Of a stretch of 64,000 nucleotides of DNA, positions 34,503 through 45,158 are shown piece after piece. The DNA comes from Azospirillum baldaniorum (GTDB lineage Bacteria > Pseudomonadota > Alphaproteobacteria > Azospirillales > Azospirillaceae). How positions within the stretch are numbered: the stretch's first letter is position 1; each line of letters starts with the position of its first letter. The DNA is taken from the NCBI RefSeq assembly GCF_003119195.2, contig NZ_CP022253.1, positions 204,001 to 268,000 of the forward strand, read 5' to 3'. The translations under genes and the position numbers were made by a program. The notes below the pieces were generated by a model. That model saw nothing but the letters and a program-made list of their open reading frames with translations. It made no database searches and had not been told where the DNA came from.

Positions 34503-35042
34503 ATGCGCCGTTCCCGTGTCCTTCGCCTTGCCCCCGTCGTGCTCGCGGCGTCGCTCGCCGTGGCCGGTTGCTCCAGCTGGGGCGGCCAGACGGAAACCGT
34601 CGATGAGCAGATCAAGAAGGAATACAAGTTCGGCAGCCTTCTCGGCACCGACGGCGGCTTCAGCCTGTTCGGCAAGAACAAGCGCAACGGCGCCGAGCAG
34701 GGCGATCCCAACGGCATCGGCGTCAACAGCTTCCTGTGGCGCGCCTCGCTGGACACGCTGTCCTTCATGCCGATCGTCTCCGCCGACCCGTTCGGCGGAG
34801 TCATCCTGACCGACTGGTACACCCCGCCGGACACCCCGAACGAGCGCTTCAAGGTCAACCTGTACATCATGGACCGTCAGCTCCGCGCCGACGGCGTGCG
34901 GGTGTCGGTGTTCAAGCAGCAGCGCGCCGGGTCGGACTGGCGCGACAGCGCGGTCGGGCCGGAGACGGCGACGACGCTGGAGGACGCGGTGCTGACCCGC
35001 GCCCGCCAGATCCGCGTCGCCCAGCAGGCCGCGGCGCGCTGA
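34503..35042 (+). CDS. DUF3576-family lipoprotein
   Basis: A 179-residue lipoprotein. The signal ends at LAVAGC (Cys at 23) and the mature part has GIGVNSFLWRASLDTLSFMP, SADPFGGVILTDWY and ERFKVNLYIMDRQLRADG, the DUF3576 pattern. The family is conserved in alphaproteobacteria just upstream of leuS, as here (113 bases). Its role is unknown. The link with LPS transport (LptE downstream) is suggestive only. Confidence 0.85.
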   Translation: MRRSRVLRLAPVVLAASLAVAGCSSWGGQTETVDEQIKKEYKFGSLLGTDGGFSLFGKNKRNGAEQGDPNGIGVNSFLWRASLDTLSFMPIVSADPFGGVILTDWYTPPDTPNERFKVNLYIMDRQLRADGVRVSVFKQQRAGSDWRDSAVGPETATTLEDAVLTRARQIRVAQQAAAR

Positions 35043-35154
35043 ACGGGGGCGCCGGGCGGGGTGGGGCGGCGGGCATCGGTCCGCCGCCTGTTGCCCCGCC
35101 ATCGGCGCCTTATTTGTCTAGATCCACGAAATTCACGGAACGGCGTCTGCGGTC

Positions 35155-37725
35155 ATGTCGCGTTACAATGTCAAGGAAACCGAAGCGAAGTGGCAGGGCG
35201 AGTGGGAGCGGCAGGGCTGCTTCACCGCGCGCGAGGACGCTTCCCGTGAGAAGTATTACGTGCTGGAGATGTTCCCCTACCCGTCGGGGCGCATCCACAT
35301 GGGGCATGTCCGCAACTACACCATCGGCGATGTGATCGCGCGTTACAAGCGCGCCCGCGGCTTCAACGTGCTGCACCCGATGGGCTGGGACGCCTTCGGC
35401 CTGCCGGCGGAGAACGCCGCGCTGGAGAAGAAGACCCATCCGGCCAAATGGACGCGCGAGAACATCGCCGCCATGCGCGCCCAGCTGAAGACGATGGGTC
35501 TGTCCATCGATTGGGACCGCGAGATCGCCACCTGCGACGTGGAGTATTACCGCCACGAGCAGAAGATGTTCCTGGATTTCCTTAAGGAAGGCCTGGCCTA
35601 CCGCAAGGAGTCCTGGGTCAACTGGGACCCGGTCGACAACACGGTCCTCGCCAACGAGCAGGTGATCGACGGCCGCGGCTGGCGCACCGGCGCGCTGGTC
35701 GAGAAGCGCAAGCTGTCGCAGTGGTTCCTCAAGATCACCGCCTACGCCGACGAGCTGCTGAAGGGGCTGGACACGCTGGACCGCTGGCCGGAACGCGTGC
35801 GCCTGATGCAGGAGAACTGGATCGGCAAGTCCACCGGCGTGCGCTTCCGCTTCGACCTCGTCGGACGGGCGGACAAGCTGGAGGTCTTCACGACCCGGCC
35901 CGACACGCTGTTCGGCGCCTCCTTTGCGGCGATCTCCGCCAACCACCCGCTGGCCGCCGAACTGGCCGCCGGCAACCCCGCGCTGGCCGAGTTCATCGCC
36001 GAGTGCAACCGTCTGGGCACCAGCGAGGAGGCGATCGAAACCGCCGAGAAGCGCGGCTTCGACACCGGGCTGCGGGTGGTGCATCCCTTCGACTCGTCCT
36101 GGGAACTGCCGGTCTACGTCGCCAACTTCGTGCTGATGGAATACGGCACGGGCGCCATCTTCGGCTGCCCGGCCCATGACCAGCGCGACCTGGACTTCGC
36201 CCGCAAGTACGGCCTGCCGGTCACGCCGGTGGTCGTTCCGGCGGACGCCGATCCCGCCACCTTCACGGTCGGCGACGAGGCCTACACCGGTCCCGGCCTG
36301 CTGCGCAATTCGCGCTTCCTCGACGGGCTGGAGGTCGAGCAGGCCAAGCAGGAGGTCGGCAAGCGGCTGGAAGAGCAGGGGCAGGGCGAGCGCACCACCC
36401 AGTACCGCCTGCGCGACTGGGGCGTTTCCCGCCAGCGTTACTGGGGCTGCCCGATCCCGGTCATCCACTGCGAGAGCTGCGGCATCGTCCCGGTTCCGCA
36501 GCAGGATCTGCCGGTCGTTCTGCCGGACGATGTGACCTTCGACAAGCCCGGCAACCCGCTGGACCACCACCCGACCTGGAAGCACACGAGCTGCCCGAGC
36601 TGCGGCAAGCCGGCGGTGCGCGAGACAGACACCTTCGACACCTTCATCGAGTCGAGCTGGTACTTCGCCCGCTTCTGCTCGCCCAAGGCCGAGGACGTCG
36701 CCTTCACGCGCGAGGCGGTGGACTACTGGCTGTCCGTGGACCAGTACATCGGCGGCATCGAGCATGCCGTGCTGCACCTGCTCTATTCCCGCTTCTGGAC
36801 GCGGGCGATGAAGCAGTGCGGCTACCTGAACGTGGAGGAGCCCTTCGCCGGCCTCTTCACCCAGGGCATGGTGAACCACGAGACCTACAAGGACTCCGGC
36901 ACCGGCGCCTGGCTGGCCCCGACCGACATCCGCAAGAATGATCTCGGCGACTACATCCGCAACGACAACGACGGTCCGGTGACGGTCGGCCGCGTCGAGA
37001 AGATGTCGAAGTCCAAGAAGAACGTGGTGGACCCGGCGCACATCATCGGCACCTACGGCGCCGACGCCGCCCGCCTGTTCATGCTGTCCGACAGCCCGCC
37101 GGAACGCGACCTGGAATGGACGGAAGCCGGCATTGACGGCGCCTGGCGCTACATCAACCGCCTGTGGCGGATGGTGACGGAATCGCCGGTCGCTCTGCCG
37201 CCCGCCGGAACGCCGAAGCCGGAGGCGTTCGGCGCCAAGGCCGAAGCCACCCGCCGTCTGGTCCACAAGGCCATCGCCGGCATCTCGGAAGACCTGGAGA
37301 AGTTCCGCTTCAACAAGGCGGTGGCCCGCGTGCGCGAGCTGTCCAATGCCCTGGCCGAGCTGGACGGCGCGGGCGAGGGCGAAGCCTGGGTCCTGCGCGA
37401 AGGCTTCGAGGCCACCGTCCGGCTGATCGGCCCGATGATGCCGCATCTGGCCGAGGAGCTGTGGGCGCAGCTCGGCCATGCCACGCTGCTGGTCAACCAG
37501 CCCTGGCCGCAGGCCGACGCCGCCCTGGTGGTCGAGGACTCGGTCACCATGGCGGTGCAGGTCAACGGCAAGCTGCGCGCCACGCTGGAGCTGCCGCGCG
37601 ACATGGCGAAGGACGCCGCGGAGCAGGCCGCCCTGGCCGATCCGAACGTCCAGCGCGCCTTGGAGGGCAAGCCGGTGCGCAAGGTCATCGTCGTCCCGAA
37701 CCGGGTGATCAATGTCGTCGTCTGA
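35155..37725 (+). CDS. leuS: Leucyl-tRNA synthetase
   Basis: An 856-residue class I synthetase that charges tRNA-Leu. The HIGH-type motif is [12 protein letters not shown] (about residues 42-53) and the KMSKS loop is KMSKSKKN (about 618). The CP1 editing domain carries [16 protein letters not shown] zinc-like module with [10 protein letters not shown] and CPSCG follows. Length is normal. Its end overlaps lptE by 14 bases. Confidence 0.97.
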   Translation: MSRYNVKETEAKWQGEWERQGCFTAREDASREKYYVLEMFPYPSGRIHMGHVRNYTIGDVIARYKRARGFNVLHPMGWDAFGLPAENAALEKKTHPAKWTRENIAAMRAQLKTMGLSIDWDREIATCDVEYYRHEQKMFLDFLKEGLAYRKESWVNWDPVDNTVLANEQVIDGRGWRTGALVEKRKLSQWFLKITAYADELLKGLDTLDRWPERVRLMQENWIGKSTGVRFRFDLVGRADKLEVFTTRPDTLFGASFAAISANHPLAAELAAGNPALAEFIAECNRLGTSEEAIETAEKRGFDTGLRVVHPFDSSWELPVYVANFVLMEYGTGAIFGCPAHDQRDLDFARKYGLPVTPVVVPADADPATFTVGDEAYTGPGLLRNSRFLDGLEVEQAKQEVGKRLEEQGQGERTTQYRLRDWGVSRQRYWGCPIPVIHCESCGIVPVPQQDLPVVLPDDVTFDKPGNPLDHHPTWKHTSCPSCGKPAVRETDTFDTFIESSWYFARFCSPKAEDVAFTREAVDYWLSVDQYIGGIEHAVLHLLYSRFWTRAMKQCGYLNVEEPFAGLFTQGMVNHETYKDSGTGAWLAPTDIRKNDLGDYIRNDNDGPVTVGRVEKMSKSKKNVVDPAHIIGTYGADAARLFMLSDSPPERDLEWTEAGIDGAWRYINRLWRMVTESPVALPPAGTPKPEAFGAKAEATRRLVHKAIAGISEDLEKFRFNKAVARVRELSNALAELDGAGEGEAWVLREGFEATVRLIGPMMPHLAEELWAQLGHATLLVNQPWPQADAALVVEDSVTMAVQVNGKLRATLELPRDMAKDAAEQAALADPNVQRALEGKPVRKVIVVPNRVINVVV

Positions 37726-38275
37726 CCTCCATAACGACAATAGCCGCAACGGCAAAGCCGGCGTCCGGCGGCGGGGACTTCTGACCCTCGCCCTGCTCGC
37801 GCCGGCGGTGCTTGCCACGGCGGCCTGCGGTTTCCAGCCCATGTATGGAAACCTCGGGGCGAACAGCATCGGCACCGCCGAGCTCCAGCAGGTCGAGATC
37901 GGCGGCATCAAGGACCGTTATGGCCAGAAGCTGCGCAACCTCCTGATCGACCGCTTCTACGCCGATGGCCGCCCCGCCGCCCCGCGCTACCGGCTGGAAA
38001 CCGCGCTGACCGCGTCGGAGCAGAAGCTGTCCCTTCAAAAGGATGCGACCGCCACCCGCGCCCAGCTCGTCGTGAACGCCCCCTACCAGCTCATCGACGC
38101 GGCGACGGGCGCGATCCTGTTCCAGGCCAACGCGCGCTCCTACATCAGTTACAACGTGCTGGAGCAGCAGTACGGCGCCTTGGCCACGGTCGAGAACGCC
38201 TACGACCGCGCGATTCTGGAAATCTCCAACGAGATCACCACCCGCGTGGCCGCCCAGCTCGGCCGCAAGCTCTGA
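37712..38275 (+). CDS. lptE: LPS-assembly lipoprotein LptE
   Basis: The 187-residue lipoprotein plugs the LptD outer-membrane channel that delivers LPS to the cell surface. A basic start (VRRRG) leads to a signal ending at VLATAACGF (Cys at 39). The mature domain has FQPMYG and a [14 protein letters not shown] segment typical of LptE. The start inside leuS (14-base overlap) and holA 49 bases later give the conserved leuS-lptE-holA operon. Confidence 0.9.
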   Translation: MSSSDLHNDNSRNGKAGVRRRGLLTLALLAPAVLATAACGFQPMYGNLGANSIGTAELQQVEIGGIKDRYGQKLRNLLIDRFYADGRPAAPRYRLETALTASEQKLSLQKDATATRAQLVVNAPYQLIDAATGAILFQANARSYISYNVLEQQYGALATVENAYDRAILEISNEITTRVAAQLGRKL

Positions 38276-38324
38276 TCCACACTGGACAACCGGAGGCCGG
38301 TCCTCCGCCACCGACGGTGCCTTC

Positions 38325-39347
38325 GTGAAGCTGCAAGCCCGGGCGATCGACGGCTTCCTGCGCAACCCCGATCCCAAGATCCGCGCGGTCCTGCTCTACG
38401 GCCCGGACACCGGCTTGGTGCGCGACCGCGCCATGGGGCTGGGCCGCACCGTGGCCGCCGACCTGTCCGACCCCTTCCGCGTGACCGAGATGCTGGGCCG
38501 CGCCGTCGCCGACGATCCGGCCCGCTTGGCCGACGAGGCCGCCGCCCTGTCCTTCACCGGGGGCCGCCGCCTGATCCGTGTGCGCGAGGCGGAGGACAAC
38601 GTCACCCTCGCCTTCACCGCCTTCCTGGGCAACCTGCCGCCCGGCGACAGCCTCGTCCTCGTCGAAGCCGGCGATCTCGGCAACCGGTCGAAGCTGCGCA
38701 CCCTGTTCGAAGGAGCCGACGGCGCCGTCGCCATTCCCTGCTATGTGGAGGAGGAGGCGGCGCTTGGCCGGGTCATCGCCGACATCCTGCATGGCCATGG
38801 CCTGACCGCCGATCCCGACGCCCTGACCTTCCTCGCCGGCAACCTGGTCGGCGATCGCATGGTGGCGCGCGGCGAGATGGAGAAGCTGGCGCTCTACATG
38901 GGCACGGAAACGCGCGTCCGGCTGGAGGACGCCCAGGCCTGCGTCGGCGACAGCGCGGCCCTGTCGCTCGACGAACCGATCTGGGCGGCGGCGGAGGGCG
39001 ACTTCGCGACGCTCGACCGCTCGCTGGCCCGGCTGTTCGCCGAGGGCATGTCCCCGGTGCCGATCCTGCGCGCCGCCCAGCGCCATTTCCAGCGGCTGCA
39101 GCTGGTCGCCGGGCAGGTGGCGGCGGGCAAATCGGCGGACGCCGCGGTGGAAGCGCTGCGCCCGCCGGTGTTCTTTAAGATGAAGCCGCGGCTGACCGGT
39201 CAGGCCCGCCGCTGGCCGGCGCCGCTGGTCCGTCAGGCGCTGGAGCGGCTGGTCGAGGCCGAGGCGGACTGCAAGCGCACCAACATGCCCGACCAGACGC
39301 TCTGCGCCCGCGTCCTCTTCCAGCTCGCCTCGCTGGCGCGGCGCTGA
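38325..39347 (+). CDS. holA: DNA polymerase III delta subunit
   Basis: A 340-residue clamp-loader subunit that opens the sliding clamp. The N-terminal VLLYGPDTGLVRDRA is the delta-subunit start, and SLVLVEAGDLGNRSKLRTLFE and the C-terminal KRTNMPDQTLCARVLFQLA are family patterns. The start codon is GTG. It follows lptE in the usual operon order. Confidence 0.93.
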   Translation: MKLQARAIDGFLRNPDPKIRAVLLYGPDTGLVRDRAMGLGRTVAADLSDPFRVTEMLGRAVADDPARLADEAAALSFTGGRRLIRVREAEDNVTLAFTAFLGNLPPGDSLVLVEAGDLGNRSKLRTLFEGADGAVAIPCYVEEEAALGRVIADILHGHGLTADPDALTFLAGNLVGDRMVARGEMEKLALYMGTETRVRLEDAQACVGDSAALSLDEPIWAAAEGDFATLDRSLARLFAEGMSPVPILRAAQRHFQRLQLVAGQVAAGKSADAAVEALRPPVFFKMKPRLTGQARRWPAPLVRQALERLVEAEADCKRTNMPDQTLCARVLFQLASLARR

Positions 39348-39356
39348 ACCTCCTTC

Positions 39357-40736
39357 TTACTTCGCGGCCAGGAACTGCGGCACGCGGAGCAGGATCAGCT
39401 CGTTGTGGTCCTGCTTGCCCAGCGCGCGGCCCGACGAGTAGGGCAGGTTGTTGTCGTTGCCGACGACGATGTGTTCGGCGTCCACCACATCGACATTCTC
39501 GATGGTGACAAAGGGGAAGGTGAACGTGCCCTTGTCGCCGCCGAGCCGGGCAACGCCCTTCGGATCGTCGATGTCCATCAAGTCGACATAGCCCACCTTC
39601 TTCACGAAGCCCTCCGCGTCGGCCTGGGCGAGGTCGATCTTGTAGACGCGCTTGAACTGGGCCGGGACGTTGAAGCAATCCGGGGTGGGTTGACCGGTGC
39701 AGCCCTGGGCCGGGTTGCCCTCGCCGTTGTCGCGCTCGATGATCAGGCCGGTGGCGGCGTCGATCATGTTGAAGTCGCCGATGTTGTTGCCGTTGGCCTC
39801 CAGAAGGTACTTGAAGCTGCGGCCCGTGAAGTCGCCCTTGGCGACGTCGAACTCGGCGATGCGCAGATACTCCCGCCCGTCCTTGGTCTCCCAGGCACCA
39901 CCCGTCCCAAGCTGGGCGTTGAACAACGGCCCCTCGAACAGCGGGTAGAGGAACCGGCCGTCCTTCGACGCGGCCATCCCCTCGAAACCCCGCGAGCGGC
40001 GCACCTCGAAGCCGACGGCGCCCGGCACCGCCGGGGTGGACACTGCGTAATGGTCGGGGGAGCGCACGGGCTTGCCGTCCACCGTGCTCTCATGGAGGGA
40101 CAGCAGCTTGCCGGTGCGATCGGTCACCAAGATGTAGGGGCCGAACTCGTCGCCGAAATACATCCGGTCGCCGATGATCTGCACGCTCTCGACGTCGAAG
40201 TCGGCACCCGTCAGGTAGCGTTCCGTGGTCGCCTCGGTGACGATGGGGAAGGGCACCTTGCGGTCGGGATCGCGCAGGAACAGCGTCTCGGCCACCGCCG
40301 CGGCACCGGTCTTCCAATCGATGGTCAGCCGGTGCACCGTCAGCATCGCGTCGGCGGAGTTGCCCTTGCTGCCGAAGCCATTGTCGGTCAGCACCAGGAA
40401 GCTGCCGTCGCCCAACGCCTTGATGCCGGAGAAGCCCTGGACCGGCTGGCCCTCGAAGGGCAGCGCCATGCCGGTGGCGCGCGGGGCGTTGGGGGCCGAC
40501 AGGAAGGACGTGCCGTCGATGCTGCGGGGCTGGTCGACGCGCTTGCGGTCGGCGGCGGTGAATTTGCCGGAGGTGCGGAACAGGTCCGGCGCGTCGGCGG
40601 GCGGCGCCACGAAGGTCGCCGCGTCAATGACGCCGTGCCCGGCCAGCTCCGCCGGGAATTTCTGGTCCGCAAGAGCCGGCCCCGCAATCAGGGCCGCGGT
40701 AAGGCCGGCAAGGCACAGGCCGTGGATGGGCTTCAT
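39357..40736 (-). CDS. Secreted phytase-like / esterase-like protein (PF13449 type)
   Basis: The 459-residue protein has a Sec signal ending at ALADQ (residues 1-23). The rest is a beta-propeller of the esterase-like, phytase-like family: GFSGIKALGDGSFLVLTDNG, DVESVQIIGDRMYFGDEFGP, SRGFEGMAASKDGRFLYPL and IERDNGEGN. It should act in the periplasm, perhaps on a phosphate ester, but no experimental substrate is implied. The leader can fold to hide the ribosome site. Confidence 0.85.
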   Translation of the reverse strand: MKPIHGLCLAGLTAALIAGPALADQKFPAELAGHGVIDAATFVAPPADAPDLFRTSGKFTAADRKRVDQPRSIDGTSFLSAPNAPRATGMALPFEGQPVQGFSGIKALGDGSFLVLTDNGFGSKGNSADAMLTVHRLTIDWKTGAAAVAETLFLRDPDRKVPFPIVTEATTERYLTGADFDVESVQIIGDRMYFGDEFGPYILVTDRTGKLLSLHESTVDGKPVRSPDHYAVSTPAVPGAVGFEVRRSRGFEGMAASKDGRFLYPLFEGPLFNAQLGTGGAWETKDGREYLRIAEFDVAKGDFTGRSFKYLLEANGNNIGDFNMIDAATGLIIERDNGEGNPAQGCTGQPTPDCFNVPAQFKRVYKIDLAQADAEGFVKKVGYVDLMDIDDPKGVARLGGDKGTFTFPFVTIENVDVVDAEHIVVGNDNNLPYSSGRALGKQDHNELILLRVPQFLAAK

Positions 40737-40741
40737 GAATT

Positions 40742-40800
40742 TCCCCCTCTGTGTCGGCTCCGGCCGCGTCGCTGCGGCCGGACGACCCTGTTTAGGGGGA
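40742..40800 (-). promoter_or_regulatory. Leader RNA hairpin that may sequester the ribosome binding site
   Basis: In the minus-strand mRNA, UCCCCCU (from 40800-40794) can pair with AGGGGGA (40748-40742), which is the Shine-Dalgarno sequence six bases from the ATG. Inside this stem a perfect 8-bp hairpin CCGGCCGC (40760-40767) / GCGGCCGG (40774-40781) forms. This is a plausible on/off translation switch. Confidence 0.55.
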
Positions 40801-40804
40801 GATC

Positions 40805-40833
40805 ATGTTAGTGCCGTTTCACTAAAGTGACAG
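40805..40833 (-). promoter_or_regulatory. Probable promoter of the phytase-like gene
   Basis: CTGTCA (complement of 40828-40833) and TAACAT (complement of 40805-40810) are 17 bases apart on the minus strand. Transcription would start just before the leader hairpin. CTGTCAC also equals one half of a Pho box, but the second half is not seen. Confidence 0.5.
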
Positions 40834-40862
40834 TTTGGTTCCGCGACTTCCTACGCCCGCAT

Positions 40863-41774
40863 TCACTCTCCACCAAGGCGCCGCAGCACGTCGTCGAGCT
40901 GGTCGAGCGTCTGGTAATGGATGGTGATGGAGCCGCCCTTGCCCTGCGGCGTGATGGCGACCTTCAACCCGATGCGGGCCGAAATCTCTTCCTCCAGATT
41001 CACCAGATCAACGTCCTTGAGCGTCGGGTCGGTGGCGGCACCGCCACGTCCGCCAGCCTTCTTGGTCTTGACCGGCGCACTGCCACGCATCAGGTCTTCG
41101 GTCTGGCGGACGTTCAGCCCACGCTTGACCACCTCACGCGCCACCGACACCGGATCGGAGGAGGTGAGCAGCGCGCGGGCATGGCCGGCGCTGAGCGCCC
41201 CCTCCTGCACCATGCCCTTGACCGGGTCGGGCAGGGCGAGCAGGCGCATCATGTTGGCGACGTGGCTGCGGCTCTTGCCGACCGAGCGCGCCAGATCCTC
41301 CTGCGTGTGCTCGAACTCCTCCATCAGGCGCTTGTAGCCTTCTGCCTCTTCGAGCGGCGTCAGGTCCTGGCGCTGGATGTTCTCGATCAGCGCGATTTCC
41401 AGCGCCTCACGGTCCGACAGCTCGCGGATGACGACCGGCACTTCGTGCAGGCCGGCAATCTGCGCAGCGCGCCAGCGGCGTTCGCCGGCGATCAACTCAT
41501 AGGAGTTGGTCGTCTCCGGATCCCGGCGGACGAGCAGGGGCTGGAGGATGCCCTTGTCGCGGATCGACTCGACCAACCCCTGCAGCGCCTCGTCGTCGAA
41601 AGTGCGGCGCGGCTGGTACTTGCCGGGATGGATGAACTCGATGGGCACCTGCTTGGACTGACGCACCTTGTCGAGCGCCGAATAGTCCTCCGCCGCCTCG
41701 CCGAACAGGGCGGAGAGGCCCCGGCCCAGGCTGGCGCGGCGGGCACCGCCGTCCGAACGTTTGGTATCCTCCAT
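40863..41774 (-). CDS. parB: Chromosome partitioning protein ParB
   Basis: The 303-residue CTPase/DNA-clamp loads on parS and spreads to organise the origin. The N-domain has IHPGKYQPRRTFDDEAL and ELIAGERRWRAAQ, the CTP-binding GERRxRA motif. The HTH follows with SVGKSRSHVANMMRLL. The ATG overlaps the parA stop by one base (TGATG), and a GTG just before it is also possible. Three parS sites lie within 11.4 kb. Confidence 0.96.
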   Translation of the reverse strand: MEDTKRSDGGARRASLGRGLSALFGEAAEDYSALDKVRQSKQVPIEFIHPGKYQPRRTFDDEALQGLVESIRDKGILQPLLVRRDPETTNSYELIAGERRWRAAQIAGLHEVPVVIRELSDREALEIALIENIQRQDLTPLEEAEGYKRLMEEFEHTQEDLARSVGKSRSHVANMMRLLALPDPVKGMVQEGALSAGHARALLTSSDPVSVAREVVKRGLNVRQTEDLMRGSAPVKTKKAGGRGGAATDPTLKDVDLVNLEEEISARIGLKVAITPQGKGGSITIHYQTLDQLDDVLRRLGGE

Positions 41775-42568
41775 CACGCGCTCAGCCTCTTCTCACGGCG
41801 CAGCACCTCGCCCGCCAGATGGATGTATGCCTGCGACCCGGGGCAGCGCATGTCGTAGATCAGCACCGGCTTGCCGTGGGACGGTGCCTCCGACACCTTC
41901 ACGTTCCGCGGAATGACGGTGTCGTAGACCTTCTCCCCAAAGAAGCCGCGCACGTCGGCGGCCACCATGTCGGACAGGTTGTTGCGCTTGTCGAACATGG
42001 TCAGCACGACGCCGTGGATGTCCAGCTCGGGGTTGAAGGCGCGCTTCACCCGCTCAATGGTGCGGACGAGGTGGCTGAGGCCCTCCAGCGCGTAGAATTC
42101 GCACTGCAGCGGCACCATCACGGCGTGGGAGGCGACCAGCGCGTTCAGAGTCAGCAGGCCGAGCGCCGGCGGGCAGTCGATCAGCACGTAGTCGTATTCC
42201 AGCGCGCTCTTGTCGACTGCCTCGCGCAGCCGGAACTCGCGCCGCTCGGAGGTGACCAGCTCGACCTCGGCGCCGGACAGATCGACGGAGGAGGTGATGA
42301 TCGACAGGTTCGGCACCGTCGACACCGTCGCGGCGTCCTCCAACGGCATGCCGTCGAACAGCACGTCGTAGATGCCGACACGACGCTCGGCACGCGGGAT
42401 GCCGAGACCGGTGGAGGCGTTGCCCTGGGGATCAAGATCGATCACCAGGACGCGCTTGCCGATGGCGGCCAGAGCGGTTGCCAGATTGATGGTGGTCGTG
42501 GTCTTGCCCACGCCGCCTTTCTGATTGGCAATCGATATGACGCGGGCGGAGGGAAGGGCGGAGGGCAT
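41774..42568 (-). CDS. parA: Chromosome partitioning ATPase ParA
   Basis: A 264-residue deviant-Walker ATPase that forms the gradient for ParB-parS segregation. The motif KGGVGKTTTTINLA has the signature lysine, VLVIDLDPQGNAS gives Walker A', and VLIDCPPALG gives Walker B. I chose ATG 42568 because GAGAGG lies six bases upstream. The open frame extends to GTG 42637 and overlaps the rsmG end, and another ATG exists at 42604. Order rsmG-parA-parB is the classical one. Confidence 0.96.
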   Translation of the reverse strand: MPSALPSARVISIANQKGGVGKTTTTINLATALAAIGKRVLVIDLDPQGNASTGLGIPRAERRVGIYDVLFDGMPLEDAATVSTVPNLSIITSSVDLSGAEVELVTSERREFRLREAVDKSALEYDYVLIDCPPALGLLTLNALVASHAVMVPLQCEFYALEGLSHLVRTIERVKRAFNPELDIHGVVLTMFDKRNNLSDMVAADVRGFFGEKVYDTVIPRNVKVSEAPSHGKPVLIYDMRCPGSQAYIHLAGEVLRREKRLSA

Positions 42569-42617
42569 GTCAGCCTCTCGGGAAGCCTCGGAGCGGGAAT
42601 GCATCAGGGTCGCGGTC

Positions 42618-43232
42618 TTAGACACGGGCGATACCACTCACACGCAGGATGGTTCCGGTGGGGTCGGTGCGGCTGTCGAAGCGCTCGATCCGCATCTTCC
42701 AATATTTGGTGGTATCGGTCAATTCGTCCGCCACATTTTGCCCCTTGGGAAACAGTGCCGCACCCCGGTCTTGGAGGAAGGGGTGGGCCCAATTCAGCAG
42801 ATCGTTCAGCGGCGCCAGGGCGCGGGCCGTCACCACGTCGGCGGCAATCGGCGGCACCGCCTCGATCCGCTTGTTGTGCACGGTGACCGACGCTCCGGCC
42901 ACCCGCGCCGCCTCCCGCAGGAAGGCGCATTTGCGGGAGTCGCTCTCCACCAGATGCACCTCCGGCACGCCCATGATGGCGAGGACCAAGCCGGGAAAGC
43001 CGGCGCCGCTGCCCAGATCGACCAGGACCCGAGCGCCTTCGGGCAGCAACGGGAAAAGCTGGGCAGAGTCGAGGAAGTGCCGGCGCCAGGCGTCGGGCAG
43101 GGTAGAGGGGCCGACGAGGTTGATCTTCGGCTGCCACTTGCGCAGCGTCGCCTCGTAAGCGGCAAGGCGGTCCAGCGTTTCACGTGAAACACCGGTTTCC
43201 GCCTGGAAGGCCGCGGCATCGAACAGGCTCAT
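42618..43232 (-). CDS. rsmG: 16S rRNA (guanine-N7) methyltransferase RsmG
   Basis: A 204-residue SAM-dependent enzyme that methylates G527 of 16S rRNA. The SAM loop is VDLGSGAGFPGL, and HLVESDSRKCAFLRE and VTARALAPL are typical. A parS site is embedded in codons 15-19 (VSRET). The start overlaps the mnmG stop by one base. Confidence 0.94.
   Translation of the reverse strand: MSLFDAAAFQAETGVSRETLDRLAAYEATLRKWQPKINLVGPSTLPDAWRRHFLDSAQLFPLLPEGARVLVDLGSGAGFPGLVLAIMGVPEVHLVESDSRKCAFLREAARVAGASVTVHNKRIEAVPPIAADVVTARALAPLNDLLNWAHPFLQDRGAALFPKGQNVADELTDTTKYWKMRIERFDSRTDPTGTILRVSGIARV
43177..43190. promoter_or_regulatory. parS site in rsmG
   Basis: GTTTCACGTGAAAC, the 14-base palindromic core of the consensus TGTTTCACGTGAAACA. 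The outer bases are C and A, so one of the 16 differs from consensus. It lies in the coding sequence and reads VSRET in the protein. Confidence 0.9.
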
Positions 43233-45100
43233 CAGACGGCCACCTTCACGTCGCGCCGTTTCACGTGGCGGAGCAGGGCGACCAGCGCCGCCGGGGTCAT
43301 GCCGGGAATGCGGGCCGCCGCCCCCAAGGTCGCCGGACGAGCCTGCCGCAGCTTCTGCCGGATCTCCGCCGACAGGCTGCCGATGCTGTCGGGATCGAGA
43401 TCATCGGGAAGCTCCAACGCCTCGTCCTTGCGGAAGGCGCGGATGTCGGCCTCCTGCCGGTCGAGATAGCCAGCGTATTTCCCGTCGATCTCCAGCTGCT
43501 CGACAACATCGGAAGGTATTGCCGACAGCTCCGGCCACAGTCGGGTGAGGGTGGCAAGGTCGAGGTCCGGATAGCGCAGCAAATCGGCAGCAGTCCGCCG
43601 CACGCCGTCCTGGTTGACCGCGATGCCCTGCCGCTGCAGCTCCGCGGGGGTGGCCTGGAGCGCGCGCACCAGAGTGCGACCGGCGGACAGCGCCTCGGCC
43701 TTCGCCGTGAAGGCATCGCGCCGCGCCGACCCGACGCAGCCGATGGCCAACCCTTTGGGCGTCAGCCGCTGGTCGGCGTTGTCGGCGCGCAGGATCAACC
43801 GATACTCGGCGCGCGAGGTGAACATCCGGTAGGGCTCGTTGGTGCCCCGGGTGATCAGGTCATCGACCAAAACCCCGATGTAGGCGTCGGCGCGGTCGAG
43901 CACGAAGCCCTCCGCCGAGCCGCCGGCCAGCAATGCGGCGTTGATGCCGGCCATCAGGCCCTGCGCCGCCGCTTCCTCGTAGCCGGTGGTGCCGTTGATC
44001 TGGCCGGCGAAGAACAGGCCGGGGGTCCGGCGGGTTTCCAGCGTCGGCTTCAGCTCACGCGGGTCCACGAAGTCGTATTCGATGGCATAGCCGGGTCGGA
44101 TCATCACCGCGCGCTCCAGCCCCGGCATCGTCTTCAGGAAGCCGAGCTGGACGTCACGGGGCAGGGAGGTCGAGATGCCGTTCGGGTAGACCGTGTCGTC
44201 GTCCAACCCTTCCGGCTCCAGGAAGATCTGGTGGCGCTCCTTGTCGGCAAAGCGGACCACCTTGTCCTCGATGGACGGGCAGTAGCGCGGGCCGGTGCTC
44301 TGGATCTGGCCGGAATACATCGGCGCGCGGTGGAGGTTGCCGCGGATCAGCGCGTGCATCTCCGGCGTCGTCCAGGTGATCGCGCAGTCGATCTGCGGCG
44401 TGTCGATGCGGTCGGTCAGGTAGGAGAAGGGCGGGGGCGGGGTGTCGCCGGGCTGCTTCTCCAGCGCATCCCAATCGATGGTCTTGCCGTCGAGCCGCGG
44501 CGGCGTGCCGGTCTTCAAGCGCCCGAGCGGAAAGCCCAAACGCGCCAGCGTGTCGGACAGGCCGATGGACGGCGCTTCGCCGACGCGGCCCGCCGGGGTG
44601 GTTTCCTCGCCAATGTGGATCAGGCCGCGCAGGAAGGTGCCAGTGGTCAGCACCACGCTTCTCGCTGCGAGGGTCTCGCCGGAACCGGTCACCACGCCCG
44701 TCACCCGCCCATCCTCGCCAATGGTCAGGTCCTCGGCGCCACCGGCCTCGATGGACAGATTCGGCTGCTCCGCGAGGATCGCCTGCACCGCCTGCCGGTA
44801 CAGCTTGCGGTCGGCCTGGGCGCGCGGGCCGCGGACAGCCGGTCCCTTGCTGCGGTTGAGGATGCGGAACTGGATGCCGCCTCGGTCGATGGCGCGGGCC
44901 ATGACACCGTCGAGCGCGTCGATCTCGCGCACCAGATGACCTTTCGCCAACCCGCCGATGGCCGGGTTGCAGGACATCTCGCCGATGGTGTCCAGCTTGT
45001 GGGTGAGCAGCAGGGTGCGCGCACCCATGCGCGCCGCAGCGGCGGCAGCCTCGCAACCGGCGTGGCCTCCGCCGACAACAATGACGTCGAACGTTCGCAT
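43232..45100 (-). CDS. mnmG: tRNA uridine 5-carboxymethylaminomethyl modification enzyme MnmG
   Basis: A 622-residue FAD protein that with MnmE modifies the wobble uridine of several tRNAs. The FAD loop is [12 protein letters not shown] (about residues 9-20), followed by [22 protein letters not shown] and [12 protein letters not shown] (quoted in parts). The C-terminal HVKRRDVKV contains a degenerate parS half-site. It overlaps rsmG by one base; mnmE lies 109 bases upstream, with a perfect parS between. Confidence 0.96.
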   Translation of the reverse strand: MRTFDVIVVGGGHAGCEAAAAAARMGARTLLLTHKLDTIGEMSCNPAIGGLAKGHLVREIDALDGVMARAIDRGGIQFRILNRSKGPAVRGPRAQADRKLYRQAVQAILAEQPNLSIEAGGAEDLTIGEDGRVTGVVTGSGETLAARSVVLTTGTFLRGLIHIGEETTPAGRVGEAPSIGLSDTLARLGFPLGRLKTGTPPRLDGKTIDWDALEKQPGDTPPPPFSYLTDRIDTPQIDCAITWTTPEMHALIRGNLHRAPMYSGQIQSTGPRYCPSIEDKVVRFADKERHQIFLEPEGLDDDTVYPNGISTSLPRDVQLGFLKTMPGLERAVMIRPGYAIEYDFVDPRELKPTLETRRTPGLFFAGQINGTTGYEEAAAQGLMAGINAALLAGGSAEGFVLDRADAYIGVLVDDLITRGTNEPYRMFTSRAEYRLILRADNADQRLTPKGLAIGCVGSARRDAFTAKAEALSAGRTLVRALQATPAELQRQGIAVNQDGVRRTAADLLRYPDLDLATLTRLWPELSAIPSDVVEQLEIDGKYAGYLDRQEADIRAFRKDEALELPDDLDPDSIGSLSAEIRQKLRQARPATLGAAARIPGMTPAALVALLRHVKRRDVKVAV

Positions 45101-45158
45101 GGTCGGACCATAGCCGAGTCAGTGCCGGACGCCAAGCGCGGCGACGCAGCAAAGCCCG

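Noticed and set aside
40805..40833. Pho box in front of the phytase-like gene
   Set aside because: Only one CTGTCAC half-site is seen; the second, 11 bases away, is missing.
43258..43267. A fourth parS site at the end of mnmG
   Set aside because: Only GTTTCACGTG is present; the other half arm does not match, so ParB binding is doubtful.
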